Assembly (NCBI RefSeq): GCF_964028195.1
Contig: NZ_OZ034750.1
Span: 1,550,001-1,614,000, forward strand
Length of the DNA: 64,000 nucleotides
Source: Wolbachia endosymbiont (group A) of Pogonocherus hispidulus
GTDB lineage: Bacteria > Pseudomonadota > Alphaproteobacteria > Rickettsiales > Anaplasmataceae
Reading direction: 5' to 3'
Positions 17,320 to 27,249 of this stretch are shown piece after piece. Every line of letters starts with the position of its first letter. Position 1 is the stretch's first letter. The position numbers were made by a program, and so were the translations under genes. The notes beneath the pieces were generated by a model. It saw only the letters and a list, made by a program, of their open reading frames with translations, ran no database searches and had not been told where the DNA came from.

Positions 17320-17358
17320 GTTTCCATGTCAAGTATAATGAAATTATTCGCTCAAGAA

Positions 17359-18679
17359 GGGAGTGTTAAATAAACTGTGTCAAACCGCATTTTTAACTCA
17401 ACTCAATTTTCAGTCTGTTAGGAAAGAAAATGTCGAGCTGAGACATAGTTAATGCCCAATTAGGCAAAGCCATAGTCCATTTCTCCTCTACTTTCTTTAT
17501 AGCACAATATACCTGTTTGTACAAGCTGGTAAACGAGCCCTTAGTTTTAGTGAACTTTCTGATCTGTCTGTGTAGCCCCTCTATGGGATTGGTGGTGTAA
17601 ATTATCCTCCTAACTGGGTCAGAATACTTAAAGTAACCAGATAAATTTTCCCAGTTATTCTGCCAAAACCATAGGGTACTTTGTGCCCCATTTTTCACCC
17701 AATTCCAATAGATAATTCTCGGCAATTTCCCTGCTTGAAGCTTGATATACCTTCTTTAAATCGCTCAAAAAACTTTTTGCATCTTTACTAGCCACGTACT
17801 TCAGTGAGTTGCGTATCTGATGCACTATACATAGCTGTACTTCCGCATTAGGGAACACGCTGTTTATAGCTGCAGGAAAGCTTTTTAGCCCATCAACGCA
17901 GGCAATTAGAATATCTTCTACTTCTCTCTCTTTTAGATCATTTAGTACTCCCAACCAAAAGTTAGCTCCCTCACTTTCAGCCAAATAAAAGCCCAGTACT
18001 TCTTTTCTGCCATTTTGCTAATATGTTGTACATACATTTACTCACGCAATGTCCGTCCTCCTTGATCTTAAAAAACATCCCATCCATAAACACTATTGGA
18101 TATACTGATTGCAGTGGACGGCTCCGCCATTCATTGATTACAGGCAGTAATTTGTCAGTAATACTTGATATCTCTGCCACCGATATTTTGTGATCATAAA
18201 TTTCCTCAACATGTGACGCTATATCTCTATAGCCCATACCACTGGCAAATGTGCTCAAAATCTTCGTTTCAAGCTCTGGATGTAAGTTTGTTTGCCTTTT
18301 TTTGACTATTTGTGGTTCGAAACTTCCTTCTCTATCTCTTGGCGTCAAAAGCTCAAATGAACCTGCGCTTGTACGTAAAGTCTTTGCATTTCTCCCATTT
18401 CTTCGATTATTTTCTTCACTTTCAGCCAACAAGTGGTTTTCTATTTCACCTTCTAGACTCGCCTCCAGCAACCTTTTTATAAACGGTGTTAATGCTCCGT
18501 CCCTTCCTGTCAGCGGTCTTCCTTCTCGTATAGACGACAGGATATTTGTTTCTAATTCTTTATAATCTACCAATCCGGTAGTTCTGTTTACTACTTTCTG
18601 ACTCATTGTCAAACCTCCATTTTTTTATATCAATTTATTACTTTTCTTTTCGGTTTGACACAGTTTATTTAACACTCCC
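17359..18679 (-). mobile_element. IS256-family insertion sequence, complete but frameshifted
   Basis: A 29-bp terminal inverted repeat is perfect: 17359-17387 begins 'gggagtgttaaataaactgt', and 18651-18679 is its exact reverse complement. The 1321-bp element encodes one mutator-type transposase on the minus strand. No convincing target-site duplication is visible next to the ends. Fragments of the same element lie near 7.7 kb. Confidence 0.88.
17393..18612 (-). pseudogene. IS256-family (mutator-type) transposase, two frameshifts
   Basis: Three consecutive frames make up one transposase. The N-terminal part contains 'TGRDGALTPFIKRLLEASLE' and 'VYPIVFMDGMFFKIKEDG', with the first catalytic Asp. 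The frame changes near 17980-18010. The middle piece holds 'IACVDGLKSFPAAINSVFP', which carries the second catalytic Asp, and 'VQLCIVHQIRNSLKYV'. The frame changes again near 17700, and the last part has 'RRIIYTTNPIEGLHRQIRKF' with the catalytic Glu. The catalytic residues survive, so the inactivation may be recent or partly due to sequence errors. Confidence 0.85.
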
Positions 18680-18789
18680 ACTTTTGCTTGAGGAATAGAA
18701 GGCTATCAAAGGAGTATGATTTGCTTACAACATCTACTGAAAATTTCATATATTTAGCTATAAACAGGGTTATGTTACAGAGGGAATAT

Positions 18790-19426
18790 TCTTGAATTTA
18801 CTAGTTTCCGGACAACCTCTATAATTTCCTTTTCAAGGTTTTTAAGGGTTTCTCGGGTGGCTTCCAAATGATAGCTAATTGCTTCAATTTCAATCTTCTC
18901 TAAAGGCTTCCAGGTATACTGTTGAATAGAACGCTCAAATCCCACTTTAGTTTTCCTTTTTAATCTTTATCCCGTGGTAATTAAAAAGACTATGCATTTT
19001 ATTGATTAAAGATACCTTTGATTTTACTAACAGATCTCTTGTTTGAAGAATAGAAACTAACTGCTAACATTGTTTGCTTTTATGCCTTGCCTCAGGCAAC
19101 ATATCTTTGCTTAGAAAGAAAGCAATAGCTCTTGCATCATGCTTGTCTGTTTTGTGTATAGAGCGGCGCACAACTTCAAACTGTCCGGGAGCAACTATTA
19201 CCACACGCTTAACGTAAGGTGAAACTGCATCATAAAAGAAACAGCTATTGCCTGTTGCTTCTATAGCCACTTTATCTGTTTCTTGAAGATTTTCGATAAA
19301 ATTATCCAAGTCTTTTAAGCAAAACGTTTGAATATACTCTGGCTTCCCTTCTTGCAGATAACAAGCAGTAAAACTATTAGTATAACTCCAATGTGACGCA
19401 TTTTTTCCTCCAATTGCATATTTCAA
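18790..19426 (-). pseudogene. IS110-family transposase (second type), degenerate
   Basis: The N-terminal 115 residues are intact: 'KVAIEATGNSCFFYDAVSPY', 'VKRVVIVAPGQFEVV' and 'KTDKHDARAIAFFLSKDMLP', which are the middle and third acidic motifs of the DEDD domain. A stop at 19064 then breaks it. Recognisable continuation follows ('QLVSILQTRDLLVKSKVSLI', then in another frame 'KIEIEAISYHLEATRETL') until about 18790. The C-terminal Ser-containing domain is absent. The type differs from both the 1.0/12.2-kb copies and the intact element at 59.8 kb. Confidence 0.75.
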
Positions 19427-19728
19427 TATATCAGAGTACCGGTTGTTCCAAACTCCTATACGAGGTCATCACATTTTGTGAGCCTCACCGGTGGCAGAAT
19501 CTGGGTCACGAGGTCTTCTTCCTACACTCCATGTAAGAGCAGAAAGTGCCTCAAAAGAAGTACCAACCTGCCACCTATCCACTCTGAGAAGTTATTATCT
19601 TCTCTTGCTTTCAACCAAGCAATACTTATTCATATCATCTGGGTAAGGTCAATCAGAAAGGTCACAGTCATATAATAAAAGACCAAGGACGTAAGTATTT
19701 CTTTCCTTTTGCAGAAGAATATTGTCAC
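19427..19728. other. Intergenic, probable noncoding leader of the dead IS110
   Basis: About 300 bp upstream of the degenerate IS110 and downstream of recF. The half next to the transposase is GC-richer ('gtgagcctcaccggtggcag', near 19477) and can form short stems, as expected for an IS110 noncoding end. The plus-strand open frame of 65 codons here has no gene-like features. Confidence 0.35.
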
Positions 19729-20808
19729 TTATTTACTTAACAATTCAAAAAACTTGAAAGAATAAAGATAGCTATTGAAATTATCTTGATTTACATCAGT
19801 TATCCAAGTTTGACATTGAATACTTAACACTTCCTCTATTAACGCCTTTCTGTAATGTTTATCCAGATGAGACATTATATCATCAAGTAGAAGAAGTGGT
19901 GCCTTATTGTAGTGAATACACCTTGCTTTTACACTGGATAAAATAATAGAAAGCAGTAATAACTTTTGTTCTCCAGTGGAGCACAGATTTATTGGTACGT
20001 TTCTTTTTTGACAAAAAACCCGAAAATTATCGTTATGCACACCAAAGGTTACTCTACCAGTCAATGAATCTTTTTCTCTGTTTTCCTTTAGACGATTCTG
20101 AAAATATTCTGCAGTATCGTCCAAAGTTAGCTGGCTGCTGAATTTCAAACTTGCCTTCAGAAAAAGCTTACTGGAATGGTTATCAATTGTGTCTTGTAAT
20201 ATTTTCAAAACAGACGATCGCATATGTAAAATACTAACTGCATTAACGGCCATTATGTTTTCAAGACTAGAGAACCAGTTTTTGTTCAAAATGTTCTCCC
20301 TCAATAGTTTACTTCGCTCATGTTTAGCTTTTCTATATTTCATGTAGCAGCAAGTGTAATTTTCTTCAAACAGTGAAACTATACGGTCTAAAAATTTTAA
20401 TCTGTCACTTGGAGAATTAAGAAGAACATAGTCCATTTGTGGAATCAGCCATATTACATTGGATATCTTATACAGAGATGAATAACTTGATTGCGTTTTT
20501 CCATCAATTTGTATTAGTTTCTTATCAAAGCTCTTTGCGATACCAATTGAATTAAAATCCGTTCCATTAAAAAAATCATAGTGCACTACCCAATCTTCAT
20601 TACTGAATCTATTTTGTATCTCACTGGCTTTTGCTTTTTTCATTCCATTGCTTTTAGCAAGCAACGAGATTGCTTCAAGTATATTAGTTTTACCAATACC
20701 ATTTTTGCCAGTTATTACAACTGAGCTATCATCTGAATCCAGTTCAAAGTTTGAGTGGCTACGAAAATTATGTAATTTCAACTTTTTTATGTAGCAATGG
20801 GTAGCCAT
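19729..20808 (-). CDS. recF: DNA replication and repair protein RecF
   Basis: This 359-aa SMC-like ATPase loads RecA at single-strand gaps within the RecFOR pathway. It shows 'LHNFRSHSNFEL', Walker A 'VVITGKNGIGKTNILEAISL', 'QMDYVLLNSPSDRLKFLDRI', the family block 'VTFGVHNDNFRVF', the ABC signature region 'CSTGEQKLLLLSIIL' and Walker B 'PLLLLDDIMSHLDKHYRKAL'. Length is normal for the family. Its start (ATG 20808) lies 16 bp after the bcp stop, so bcp and recF probably share a transcript. Confidence 0.95.
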   Translation of the reverse strand: MATHCYIKKLKLHNFRSHSNFELDSDDSSVVITGKNGIGKTNILEAISLLAKSNGMKKAKASEIQNRFSNEDWVVHYDFFNGTDFNSIGIAKSFDKKLIQIDGKTQSSYSSLYKISNVIWLIPQMDYVLLNSPSDRLKFLDRIVSLFEENYTCCYMKYRKAKHERSKLLRENILNKNWFSSLENIMAVNAVSILHMRSSVLKILQDTIDNHSSKLFLKASLKFSSQLTLDDTAEYFQNRLKENREKDSLTGRVTFGVHNDNFRVFCQKRNVPINLCSTGEQKLLLLSIILSSVKARCIHYNKAPLLLLDDIMSHLDKHYRKALIEEVLSIQCQTWITDVNQDNFNSYLYSFKFFELLSK

Positions 20809-20824
20809 TAACCTATTCTTTAGT

Positions 20825-21313
20825 TTATATTCTCTTTACTTCTTCCAGAACCTCATCAACATGTCCACTAACTTTTACATTTTTCCAGATCTTCACTACT
20901 TTACCTTTTTTATCTATTAAAAAAGTAGTGCGTTCTATTCCCATATACTTTTTGCCAAACATACTTTTCTCTACCCAAACACCATATTTTTCCAACATTT
21001 CAGCATTCTCATCAGAAACTAAAGAAAATGGCAGAGAATATTTTGCTTTGAAGTTAGCGTGGCGCTTAACACTATCTTTTGATACACCAATTATCACTGT
21101 GTCAAGGGAAGAAAAATTATCTATTTTATCTCTAAAGCCTTTTGCTTCCATCCTACAACCCGGAGTATCGTCTTTAGGATAAAAATAAAGAACTACATTT
21201 TTTTTATCAAAAAATTCACTCAGTGATAAATTTTCACCAGAATCTGTTGGTAAGCTAAAATCAGGTGCATTATTTCCTACTACTAACTCCATACCTTGCT
21301 CCATTAATAACAC
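20825..21313 (-). CDS. bcp: Thioredoxin-dependent peroxiredoxin, Bcp/PrxQ family
   Basis: Reduces hydroperoxides. 'NNAPDFSLPTDSGENLSLSE' and 'NVVLYFYPKDDTPGCRMEAK' are typical. The peroxidatic Cys sits in TPGC, but the usual resolving Cys five residues later (TPGCTxxAC) is replaced by Lys, so the enzyme would have to work in a 1-Cys manner or use another thiol. The 21313 start is GTG. ATG codons at 21304 and 21292 are alternatives, and 21292 gives MELVVGNNAPDF, the most family-like start. About 155-162 aa depending on start. It sits directly upstream of recF. Confidence 0.92.
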   Translation of the reverse strand: MLLMEQGMELVVGNNAPDFSLPTDSGENLSLSEFFDKKNVVLYFYPKDDTPGCRMEAKGFRDKIDNFSSLDTVIIGVSKDSVKRHANFKAKYSLPFSLVSDENAEMLEKYGVWVEKSMFGKKYMGIERTTFLIDKKGKVVKIWKNVKVSGHVDEVLEEVKRI

Positions 21314-21466
21314 TTCTATCTATAGTAGTATATTGTAGTCAGAGTATCAAATTTTATATATAGCTAACACAGATAAGATTCTTGACAGGGAGCTTATTGA
21401 TAACTGCCTTCTCGGCTTGCTGCTTTTGATAAAGTGTGGTTTTCAAGACCATATCAATAGATCCTA

Positions 21467-22915
21467 TTAAAAATCAATCGAATCTTCACATGTTTGTTCT
21501 TCATAAAAAAAGTTCAATGTTATCGTAGTACCAAGTTTTGCTTCACTTTTAATGTCGAAAGTTCCACCCATTAACTCTACTAATTTCTTGCTTAGCGGTA
21601 ATCCGATGCCCGTACCTTCATTTCTATATCCCGAATCTGCTTGGCCAAAAACAGACATAACTTTATATATATCCTGCTGCATTATTCCTATTCCATTGTC
21701 ATGAAACTCAATAGTTAATAAGTTTTTTTCTATATTTTCTTTTATCACCATTCTTATTAAACCATCTTTGGGAGTAAACTTGATTGAGTTTGATAATAAA
21801 TTTATTATAACTTGTTTCATTCTCTTAGGATCTGCAATGACTAATAATTGTTTATTAGTCGTCTCTTTTTTTAAATTAATCCCGGCTTCTTTTAATTTAG
21901 GTAATAGCATATTTACGCATGAATCTATTATTTTGTTCAGGTTAAACTTCACTTTTTCTACTGTTAAACTACTTGATTCAGCTTTTGAAAAATCTAACAC
22001 ATCATTAATTAAGGTAAGTAAGTGTGTTCCTGCATTATATATATCGTCTGCATACTCCTTGTATTGAGAGTTATCCATTGAACCTAAAGTTTCATTTTTG
22101 ATCAACTCCGCAAATCCAATAATAGCATTAAGGGGTGTGCGTAATTCATGTGTAACGCTTGCAAAAAATTTTAGCTTATTTGCATTTTCTTGCTCTAATG
22201 CCTCTTTTATCTGCTGTAATTCAATGTTAGTTTTATGTTGCTTGGCTAGCATTTGGGTATTAGAAAAGTGCAAATAGAACATTATTAATATTAAAGTTAT
22301 TAATAATAAGCCCAAAAATGTTAAAAATAGGCCATATGCTATAACATAAGAATTATTGTAGTTTCGAAGAATCTTCAAAAAAAACGACGGTTTAGCGCTA
22401 TTTTCATGGAATATAGGGAAAATAGAAGTTAATGTATTTCCTGTAGTATAAAATATTTCTTGGTTATTTAGTAGTTTATCAATTTCATCATTTGTAAGCA
22501 ACTGTTCATAATCATGATCTTGAGTGTTAAAGTTACTGAATATTATTCTGCTGTTTTGATCATACAGTATTAAGCTGAAATCCTTTACTTTGCTCACTGA
22601 TTGTAATAATTCAGCACGCAGTTTTACCAGTTGGTTTATGTAGTCAAAATTTTTGTATTTAATGTGATGCTTTTCTATTAGTAAATAATGGTATTTTTTT
22701 ATTATGCCATTTTCCAGTATACTTTTTAAGTTTACACTTGAATCACGGTAAGAAGAAAGGAAATTACTCCTTGGTAAATAGTTACAATATATCACACTGA
22801 ATAAAATCATAAAGATCGATGAGAGTAATGCAATAACTTTTGTGTATTTGTTTTTCTCCAGCGCAGAAAACATTAATTTACCTAGCTTATACATATCCTT
22901 CTTATTGTGAAACAA
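21467..22915 (-). CDS. Membrane sensor histidine kinase (PleC/DivJ-like)
   Basis: This is a 482-aa protein. Membrane segments lie near residues 22-45 and 195-220 and enclose a sensor region of about 150 residues without a recognisable fold. A coiled stretch leads into HisKA ('FFASVTHELRTPLNAIIGFA', with the phospho-accepting His), then the ATPase domain: N box 'INLLSNSIKFTP', G1 'IEFHDNGIGI' and G2 'GTGIGLPLSKKLVELMGG'. The H-box wording is like that of PleC/DivJ kinases that act on DivK in alphaproteobacteria. No receiver domain is attached and no response regulator is adjacent. CtrA is encoded 30 kb away, so the partner is not shown here. Confidence 0.85.
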   Translation of the reverse strand: MFHNKKDMYKLGKLMFSALEKNKYTKVIALLSSIFMILFSVIYCNYLPRSNFLSSYRDSSVNLKSILENGIIKKYHYLLIEKHHIKYKNFDYINQLVKLRAELLQSVSKVKDFSLILYDQNSRIIFSNFNTQDHDYEQLLTNDEIDKLLNNQEIFYTTGNTLTSIFPIFHENSAKPSFFLKILRNYNNSYVIAYGLFLTFLGLLLITLILIMFYLHFSNTQMLAKQHKTNIELQQIKEALEQENANKLKFFASVTHELRTPLNAIIGFAELIKNETLGSMDNSQYKEYADDIYNAGTHLLTLINDVLDFSKAESSSLTVEKVKFNLNKIIDSCVNMLLPKLKEAGINLKKETTNKQLLVIADPKRMKQVIINLLSNSIKFTPKDGLIRMVIKENIEKNLLTIEFHDNGIGIMQQDIYKVMSVFGQADSGYRNEGTGIGLPLSKKLVELMGGTFDIKSEAKLGTTITLNFFYEEQTCEDSIDF

Positions 22916-22959
22916 CGGTTTTTATGTTATTAATAATAAAATTTAGCATATAATATTTT

Positions 22960-24135
22960 ATGATAATTTCTCCTATTTTGCCAGTTTATTCTCCTGTTAA
23001 CATAAATTTTTCTTATGGTAAAGGTATTTACTTGTATGATATTGACGGTAAGCGCTACGTAGATTTTCACTCTGGAATAGCCGTTAGTAGCTTAGGTCAC
23101 ACCAATTCGCGATTAATTAGTGCTCTAAAATTGCAAGGAGAAGAATTATGGCATATATCAAATACCTATAATATACCTGCTGCCAATAATTTTGCAGAAA
23201 AATTAATAAACAACAGTTTCGCTGACACTGTATTTTTCTCAAATTCTGGATCAGAGGCAGTAGAATGTGGGCTTAAGATTGCTAGGGTCTATCAAAACGG
23301 AAAAGGCAATAAGAACCGTCACAGAATTTTAACATTTCATGGTGCATTTCATGGAAGAACCTTTTTAACTTGTGCTACAAACGATAAACAGAAATTTTCT
23401 GAATTACTAAATCCCTACATTGATTGGTGTGATAACATCGAGCCCAATATTGAGAGCATAAAGAAAGCAATTTTAAGTGGTATAGGTGTTATATTAATAG
23501 AACCGATACAAGGGCAAGGTGGTATCAAAGTAATGAATGAAGTCTTTATGAAAGAACTAAGAAAGCTGTGTGATGAAAATGACATATTGCTATTTTTTGA
23601 TTGCGTACAATGCGGTGCTGGTAGGACAGGAAAATTATTCGCATACGAACATATAGGAGTGGAACCTGATATATGTGCTCTTGCAAAGGGAATAGGAGGA
23701 GGCTTTCCGCTAGGGGCTTGTCTTGCAACTGAAAGGGCTGCTAAGTATATGGCGGTCGGTATGCACGGTTCCACTTTTGGTGGCAATCCGCTTGCAACCT
23801 CAGTAGGTAATGCTGTGCTCGAAGAATTGCTCAGTCCTGGCTTTTTGAAAAATGTTGAAATTAGAGGTAAGTATTTAAAAAATAAATTAGAAGACTTAGC
23901 AAGTAAATTTCCAATAATAGAAGAAGTGAGAGGGAAAGGGTTAATGCTTGGAATAAAAGTGAAAGCAGACAATCAAAAGTTTGCAGAAGAGTTAAGTCAT
24001 CGTGGTTTACTCACTGTTGGAGTAACATCAGATAACGTTGTGAGAATTTTGCCTCCATTAATCATAACTGGAAAAGAGATTGATGAAGGAATTGAGATTC
24101 TGAAACAATATTTATCTGAGAAATCTTCTGATTAG
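22960..24135 (+). CDS. argD: Acetylornithine/succinyldiaminopimelate aminotransferase family
   Basis: This is a 391-aa class-III PLP aminotransferase. It shows '[20 protein letters not shown]', '[18 protein letters not shown]', '[13 protein letters not shown]' and the PLP lysine in '[14 protein letters not shown]'. The PLP-ring Asp lies in '[20 protein letters not shown]'; most relatives read DEVQ there, and the Glu is Cys here. In a genome without arginine synthesis, the likely job is the N-succinyl-LL-diaminopimelate step of the lysine/DAP pathway, which feeds lipid II. That role is inference. It diverges from the kinase gene, with 44 bp between them, and is followed by rimM 14 bp later. 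Confidence 0.85.
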   Translation: MIISPILPVYSPVNINFSYGKGIYLYDIDGKRYVDFHSGIAVSSLGHTNSRLISALKLQGEELWHISNTYNIPAANNFAEKLINNSFADTVFFSNSGSEAVECGLKIARVYQNGKGNKNRHRILTFHGAFHGRTFLTCATNDKQKFSELLNPYIDWCDNIEPNIESIKKAILSGIGVILIEPIQGQGGIKVMNEVFMKELRKLCDENDILLFFDCVQCGAGRTGKLFAYEHIGVEPDICALAKGIGGGFPLGACLATERAAKYMAVGMHGSTFGGNPLATSVGNAVLEELLSPGFLKNVEIRGKYLKNKLEDLASKFPIIEEVRGKGLMLGIKVKADNQKFAEELSHRGLLTVGVTSDNVVRILPPLIITGKEIDEGIEILKQYLSEKSSD

Positions 24136-24149
24136 ATACTTGTATTAAT

Positions 24150-24656
24150 ATGAACGACAATCTGGTATGCTTAGGAATTATTACTTCTCCTCACGGAATT
24201 AAAGGAGCTGTTAAAGTAAAAACCTTTACTGAAAAGCCCGAAAATATCTCCTTATATGGTGAGCTAATAAGTGGTGATGAGAATTATAAAATAGACTCGG
24301 TATCCGTCATAGGTGATAATTTAGTAATAGCTACAATAAGCGGAGTAAATTCCCGTAATGAAGCAGAGCTTTTAAGGAATAAGAAGCTATATATAGAAAG
24401 AAGCAAGTTACTGGAGCTAAATGATGAGGATGAATTTTATCAAAGTGACCTTGTAGATATGGAAGTAAGGCTGGAAAGTAATGAATTATATGGCTATGTA
24501 AAATCTATATATAATTTCGGCTCAGGGGATATATTAGAAATTTTAGTTATCAGCACAAAAAAACGCATTATGCTGTCTTTTACCAAAGAAATGTTTCCGC
24601 ACATAAACATAAAGGAGAGGTATATGGTGCTCAATATGCCAGAATTTATTGACTAA
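24150..24656 (+). CDS. rimM: Ribosome maturation factor RimM
   Basis: This is a 168-aa protein that assists 30S head assembly near S19. It starts '[20 protein letters not shown]' (family pattern G.i...hGl.GevkV..ft), then '[16 protein letters not shown]' and '[14 protein letters not shown]' (eyy..dLiG), and a PRC-barrel C-terminal half with 'GDILEI' and '[18 protein letters not shown]'. Length is usual for the family. It lies between argD and efp on the same strand. Confidence 0.92.
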   Translation: MNDNLVCLGIITSPHGIKGAVKVKTFTEKPENISLYGELISGDENYKIDSVSVIGDNLVIATISGVNSRNEAELLRNKKLYIERSKLLELNDEDEFYQSDLVDMEVRLESNELYGYVKSIYNFGSGDILEILVISTKKRIMLSFTKEMFPHINIKERYMVLNMPEFID

Positions 24657-24718
24657 TAAAGACTTTGATATTTATATAAAGCTATTTATAATTGTAAGAT
24701 CAAACTGAAAATGTAATT

Positions 24719-25285
24719 ATGGCAGAAAGAGCTAACGATATCAGACCAGGTCAGGTGTTGGAACATAACGGCGGATTATTTTTGGTTGTAGGTATTATGC
24801 ATACTCAACCTGGTAAAGGTGGTGCATACATACAAGCCGAAATGAAAAACATTAAAACCGGAGCAAAACACTATGAAAGATTTCGCTCTGATGCAACAAT
24901 CAGAAGGGCAATTTTAGATGAAGAGGAGTATGTTTACCTTTTCACTGAAGGAAACATTGTAAATCTTATGCATCCAAGTAATTACGAACAAATCACTATA
25001 AATTTAGAATTATTGGGAGAAAAAAAGATTTATTTGCAAGATAATATGAAAATTAAAGTAGTAACTTATCAAGACAAAATAATTTCTGCGCATGTGCCTG
25101 ATTATGTTACACTTGCTGTGAAAGAAACAGAGTCTGTTATTAAAGGACAAACTGCTACTGCTTCTTATAAGCCTGCAATTTTAGAAAACGGAATGCGTGT
25201 TAACGTGCCTCAGTTTATAAAAGAAGAGGATAAAATTATAGTACACACTACTGATGACAGCTATTACGAAAGAGTAAAAGAGTAA
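24719..25285 (+). CDS. efp: Translation elongation factor P
   Basis: This 188-aa protein relieves ribosome stalling at proline runs. Domain I contains 'IRPGQVLEHNGGLFLVVG' and the loop 'QPGKGGAYIQAEMKNIKTG', whose Lys is the position modified in many bacteria. Domains II and III follow ('YYERVKE' at the end, and 'YVTLAVKETE'). No modification gene is nearby. Its TAA is followed immediately by the ATG of the next gene, so they are translationally close. Confidence 0.95.
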   Translation: MAERANDIRPGQVLEHNGGLFLVVGIMHTQPGKGGAYIQAEMKNIKTGAKHYERFRSDATIRRAILDEEEYVYLFTEGNIVNLMHPSNYEQITINLELLGEKKIYLQDNMKIKVVTYQDKIISAHVPDYVTLAVKETESVIKGQTATASYKPAILENGMRVNVPQFIKEEDKIIVHTTDDSYYERVKE

Positions 25286-25984
25286 ATGTCCATTTCCTCA
25301 CCACGAATCAATGTGATGCTTGATTCTGTGCGTAGTGCTTCCAGGCAGCTTATGCGCGATTTTAATGAATTGCAAATTTCTAATGTTAAATCAGCAGACT
25401 TCATTAATAAAACTTATTCAAAATCCAAGCAAACCATATACGATTGCTTGCACGACTACAAACGAGACTATGGGTTTATTTCCGAAGATGATACTGACCA
25501 AGAAATAAAAGATAACGGTTACACTTGGTTTATTATGCCTATAGAGGGCAGGGAGAATTTTTCTAGTTGCATGGTTTATTTTGCAGTATCAGTCTGTCTC
25601 ATTCATAAAAATAAAGTTGTGGCAGCTGTAATTGATGCTCCGGCTCTTAGAGAAACTTTTTGGGCAGAAGAAAAGAAAGGTGCTTTTCTTGAGGATTTTA
25701 GATCTCGTCATATAAAAATGCGGGTGAAAAGCCGTGAAGGGGGTCTAATAGATGTAAGTGGTAATTTATTAAATAAATTGCTGCCTGGCAATAGTAATGT
25801 ACGCTCCATCGGTTCAACAATTTTAGGCTTTGCGTACCTTGCAGCAGGAAGGCACAGAGGAGCAGTTTACTCTGGAGTTAACAAATATAAAGCCTTGCTC
25901 GGTAGACTTTTTCTGCAAGAAAGCGGTGGAAGGCTAACGGAAGACAACGGATTGATTATTGCTGGCGATATTAAATTAGGATAA
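25286..25984 (+). CDS. Inositol-monophosphatase-fold (SuhB-like) protein with lost catalytic motifs
   Basis: This is a 232-aa protein with the IMPase layout. The metal-binding motifs are replaced: WIIDPLDGTTNF of the family reads '[12 protein letters not shown]'; the first motif DxVTxxD reads 'DFINKTY'; and the third region reads '[20 protein letters not shown]', where active enzymes have D and WD. The surrounding fold signatures ('[20 protein letters not shown]', '[12 protein letters not shown]', '[12 protein letters not shown]') are well kept. Active SuhB acts as a phosphatase, and independently in E. coli as a transcription antitermination partner. This version probably keeps only a binding role. 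The last 9 nt overlap the end of hemA on the opposite strand. Confidence 0.8.
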   Translation: MSISSPRINVMLDSVRSASRQLMRDFNELQISNVKSADFINKTYSKSKQTIYDCLHDYKRDYGFISEDDTDQEIKDNGYTWFIMPIEGRENFSSCMVYFAVSVCLIHKNKVVAAVIDAPALRETFWAEEKKGAFLEDFRSRHIKMRVKSREGGLIDVSGNLLNKLLPGNSNVRSIGSTILGFAYLAAGRHRGAVYSGVNKYKALLGRLFLQESGGRLTEDNGLIIAGDIKLG

Positions 25985-27178
25985 ACAGGCTACAGAGATA
26001 GACAACTTTTCGAAAACTTTTACAAGAGATTCTGTTAAATGTTCTATCATTTCATCAGTATGATAAGGTGTAGGGGTAATACGGAAACGCTCAGTTCCTC
26101 TTGGCACTGTTGGATAATTTATATGTTGAACGTATATTCCATGCTCATCAAATAATAATTTTGATGCTCCTTTGGATAACTCTGGGTCGCCAATTATTAT
26201 TGGAATTATATGAGTTTCTGTTGGAATGAAATTAATTCCTGTATTTCTCAGTGAGTTTTTTACTTTTTCAACGACTTGCTTTTGCTTTTCCCTTTCAATG
26301 TTGCTCGATTTTAGGTGTTCAACGCTTGCCTTTGCTGCCGCTGCTAAAACAGGCGACATAGCAGTGGTGAAAATAAATCCTGGAGCGGAACTTCTTATTA
26401 CATCTACCAAGCTCTTTGAAGACGCTATATACCCACCCATCACTCCAAAAGCCTTCGATAGTGTACCTTGAATGACGGTTATTCTATCCATCAGGCCTTC
26501 TCTTTCTGCAATTCCGCCACCATGTGAACCATACATGCCAACTGCATGCACCTCATCCAAATAGGTGATTGCATTATGTTGATCTGCAAGATCGCATATC
26601 GCTTCAAGCGGCGCTATATCGCCATCCATTGAATATACGGATTCAAGTGCTATTATCTTTGGTGTTTTTGTGTCTACGGATTTTAACAACTGCTCTAAGT
26701 GATCAACATCATTGTGTTTAAATATATGTTTTGGTCTTTTTCCTGATTTTATGCCTTCTATCATTGAAGAATGGTTCTTCTCGTCTGAAAAAATTACTAC
26801 ATTTGGGATAATAGACGATAAAGTGCTAAGTGTAGTCTGGTTAGCAAGGTAGCCACAAGCAAAAGTTAAAGCAGCCTCTTTTTTATGCAAACAAGCTAAG
26901 GATTTTTCAAGTTCGACAACCTCTTTTGTTGTACCAGATATATTTCTTGTTCCTCCAGCGCCAACAGATGAATTTTGAATAGCAGCAATAACACTCTCAT
27001 TCTGTGACATTCCCAAATAGTTATTACTGCACCAAACAATTACTTCCCTATTTCTTTCGTAGTCCATAATGTGGGGGAGCCTACCTGGCAATGACGCAAA
27101 GTGCGTAAATTCACGGTAGCGCCCCTCATCTTTTATATCTTTGATTTTGTTTAAGAATATTTCTTCGTAGTTTACCAA
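25976..27178 (-). CDS. hemA: 5-aminolevulinate synthase
   Basis: This 400-aa PLP enzyme condenses glycine and succinyl-CoA, the first step of haem synthesis by the alphaproteobacterial (C4) route. It shows '[19 protein letters not shown]', '[11 protein letters not shown]', '[11 protein letters not shown]', '[20 protein letters not shown]', '[20 protein letters not shown]' and the PLP lysine in '[15 protein letters not shown]'. Length and motifs are normal for ALAS rather than the related KBL or BioF enzymes ('[20 protein letters not shown]' at the C-terminal end is typical of ALAS). It converges on the suhB-like gene. Confidence 0.95.
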   Translation of the reverse strand: MVNYEEIFLNKIKDIKDEGRYREFTHFASLPGRLPHIMDYERNREVIVWCSNNYLGMSQNESVIAAIQNSSVGAGGTRNISGTTKEVVELEKSLACLHKKEAALTFACGYLANQTTLSTLSSIIPNVVIFSDEKNHSSMIEGIKSGKRPKHIFKHNDVDHLEQLLKSVDTKTPKIIALESVYSMDGDIAPLEAICDLADQHNAITYLDEVHAVGMYGSHGGGIAEREGLMDRITVIQGTLSKAFGVMGGYIASSKSLVDVIRSSAPGFIFTTAMSPVLAAAAKASVEHLKSSNIEREKQKQVVEKVKNSLRNTGINFIPTETHIIPIIIGDPELSKGASKLLFDEHGIYVQHINYPTVPRGTERFRITPTPYHTDEMIEHLTESLVKVFEKLSISVACLS

Positions 27179-27249
27179 GTTTTTATTCGCTAATAATTAA
27201 TATAATTATAATAAATTATTAAATGGTAAACTACAATATTTATTCCTTA

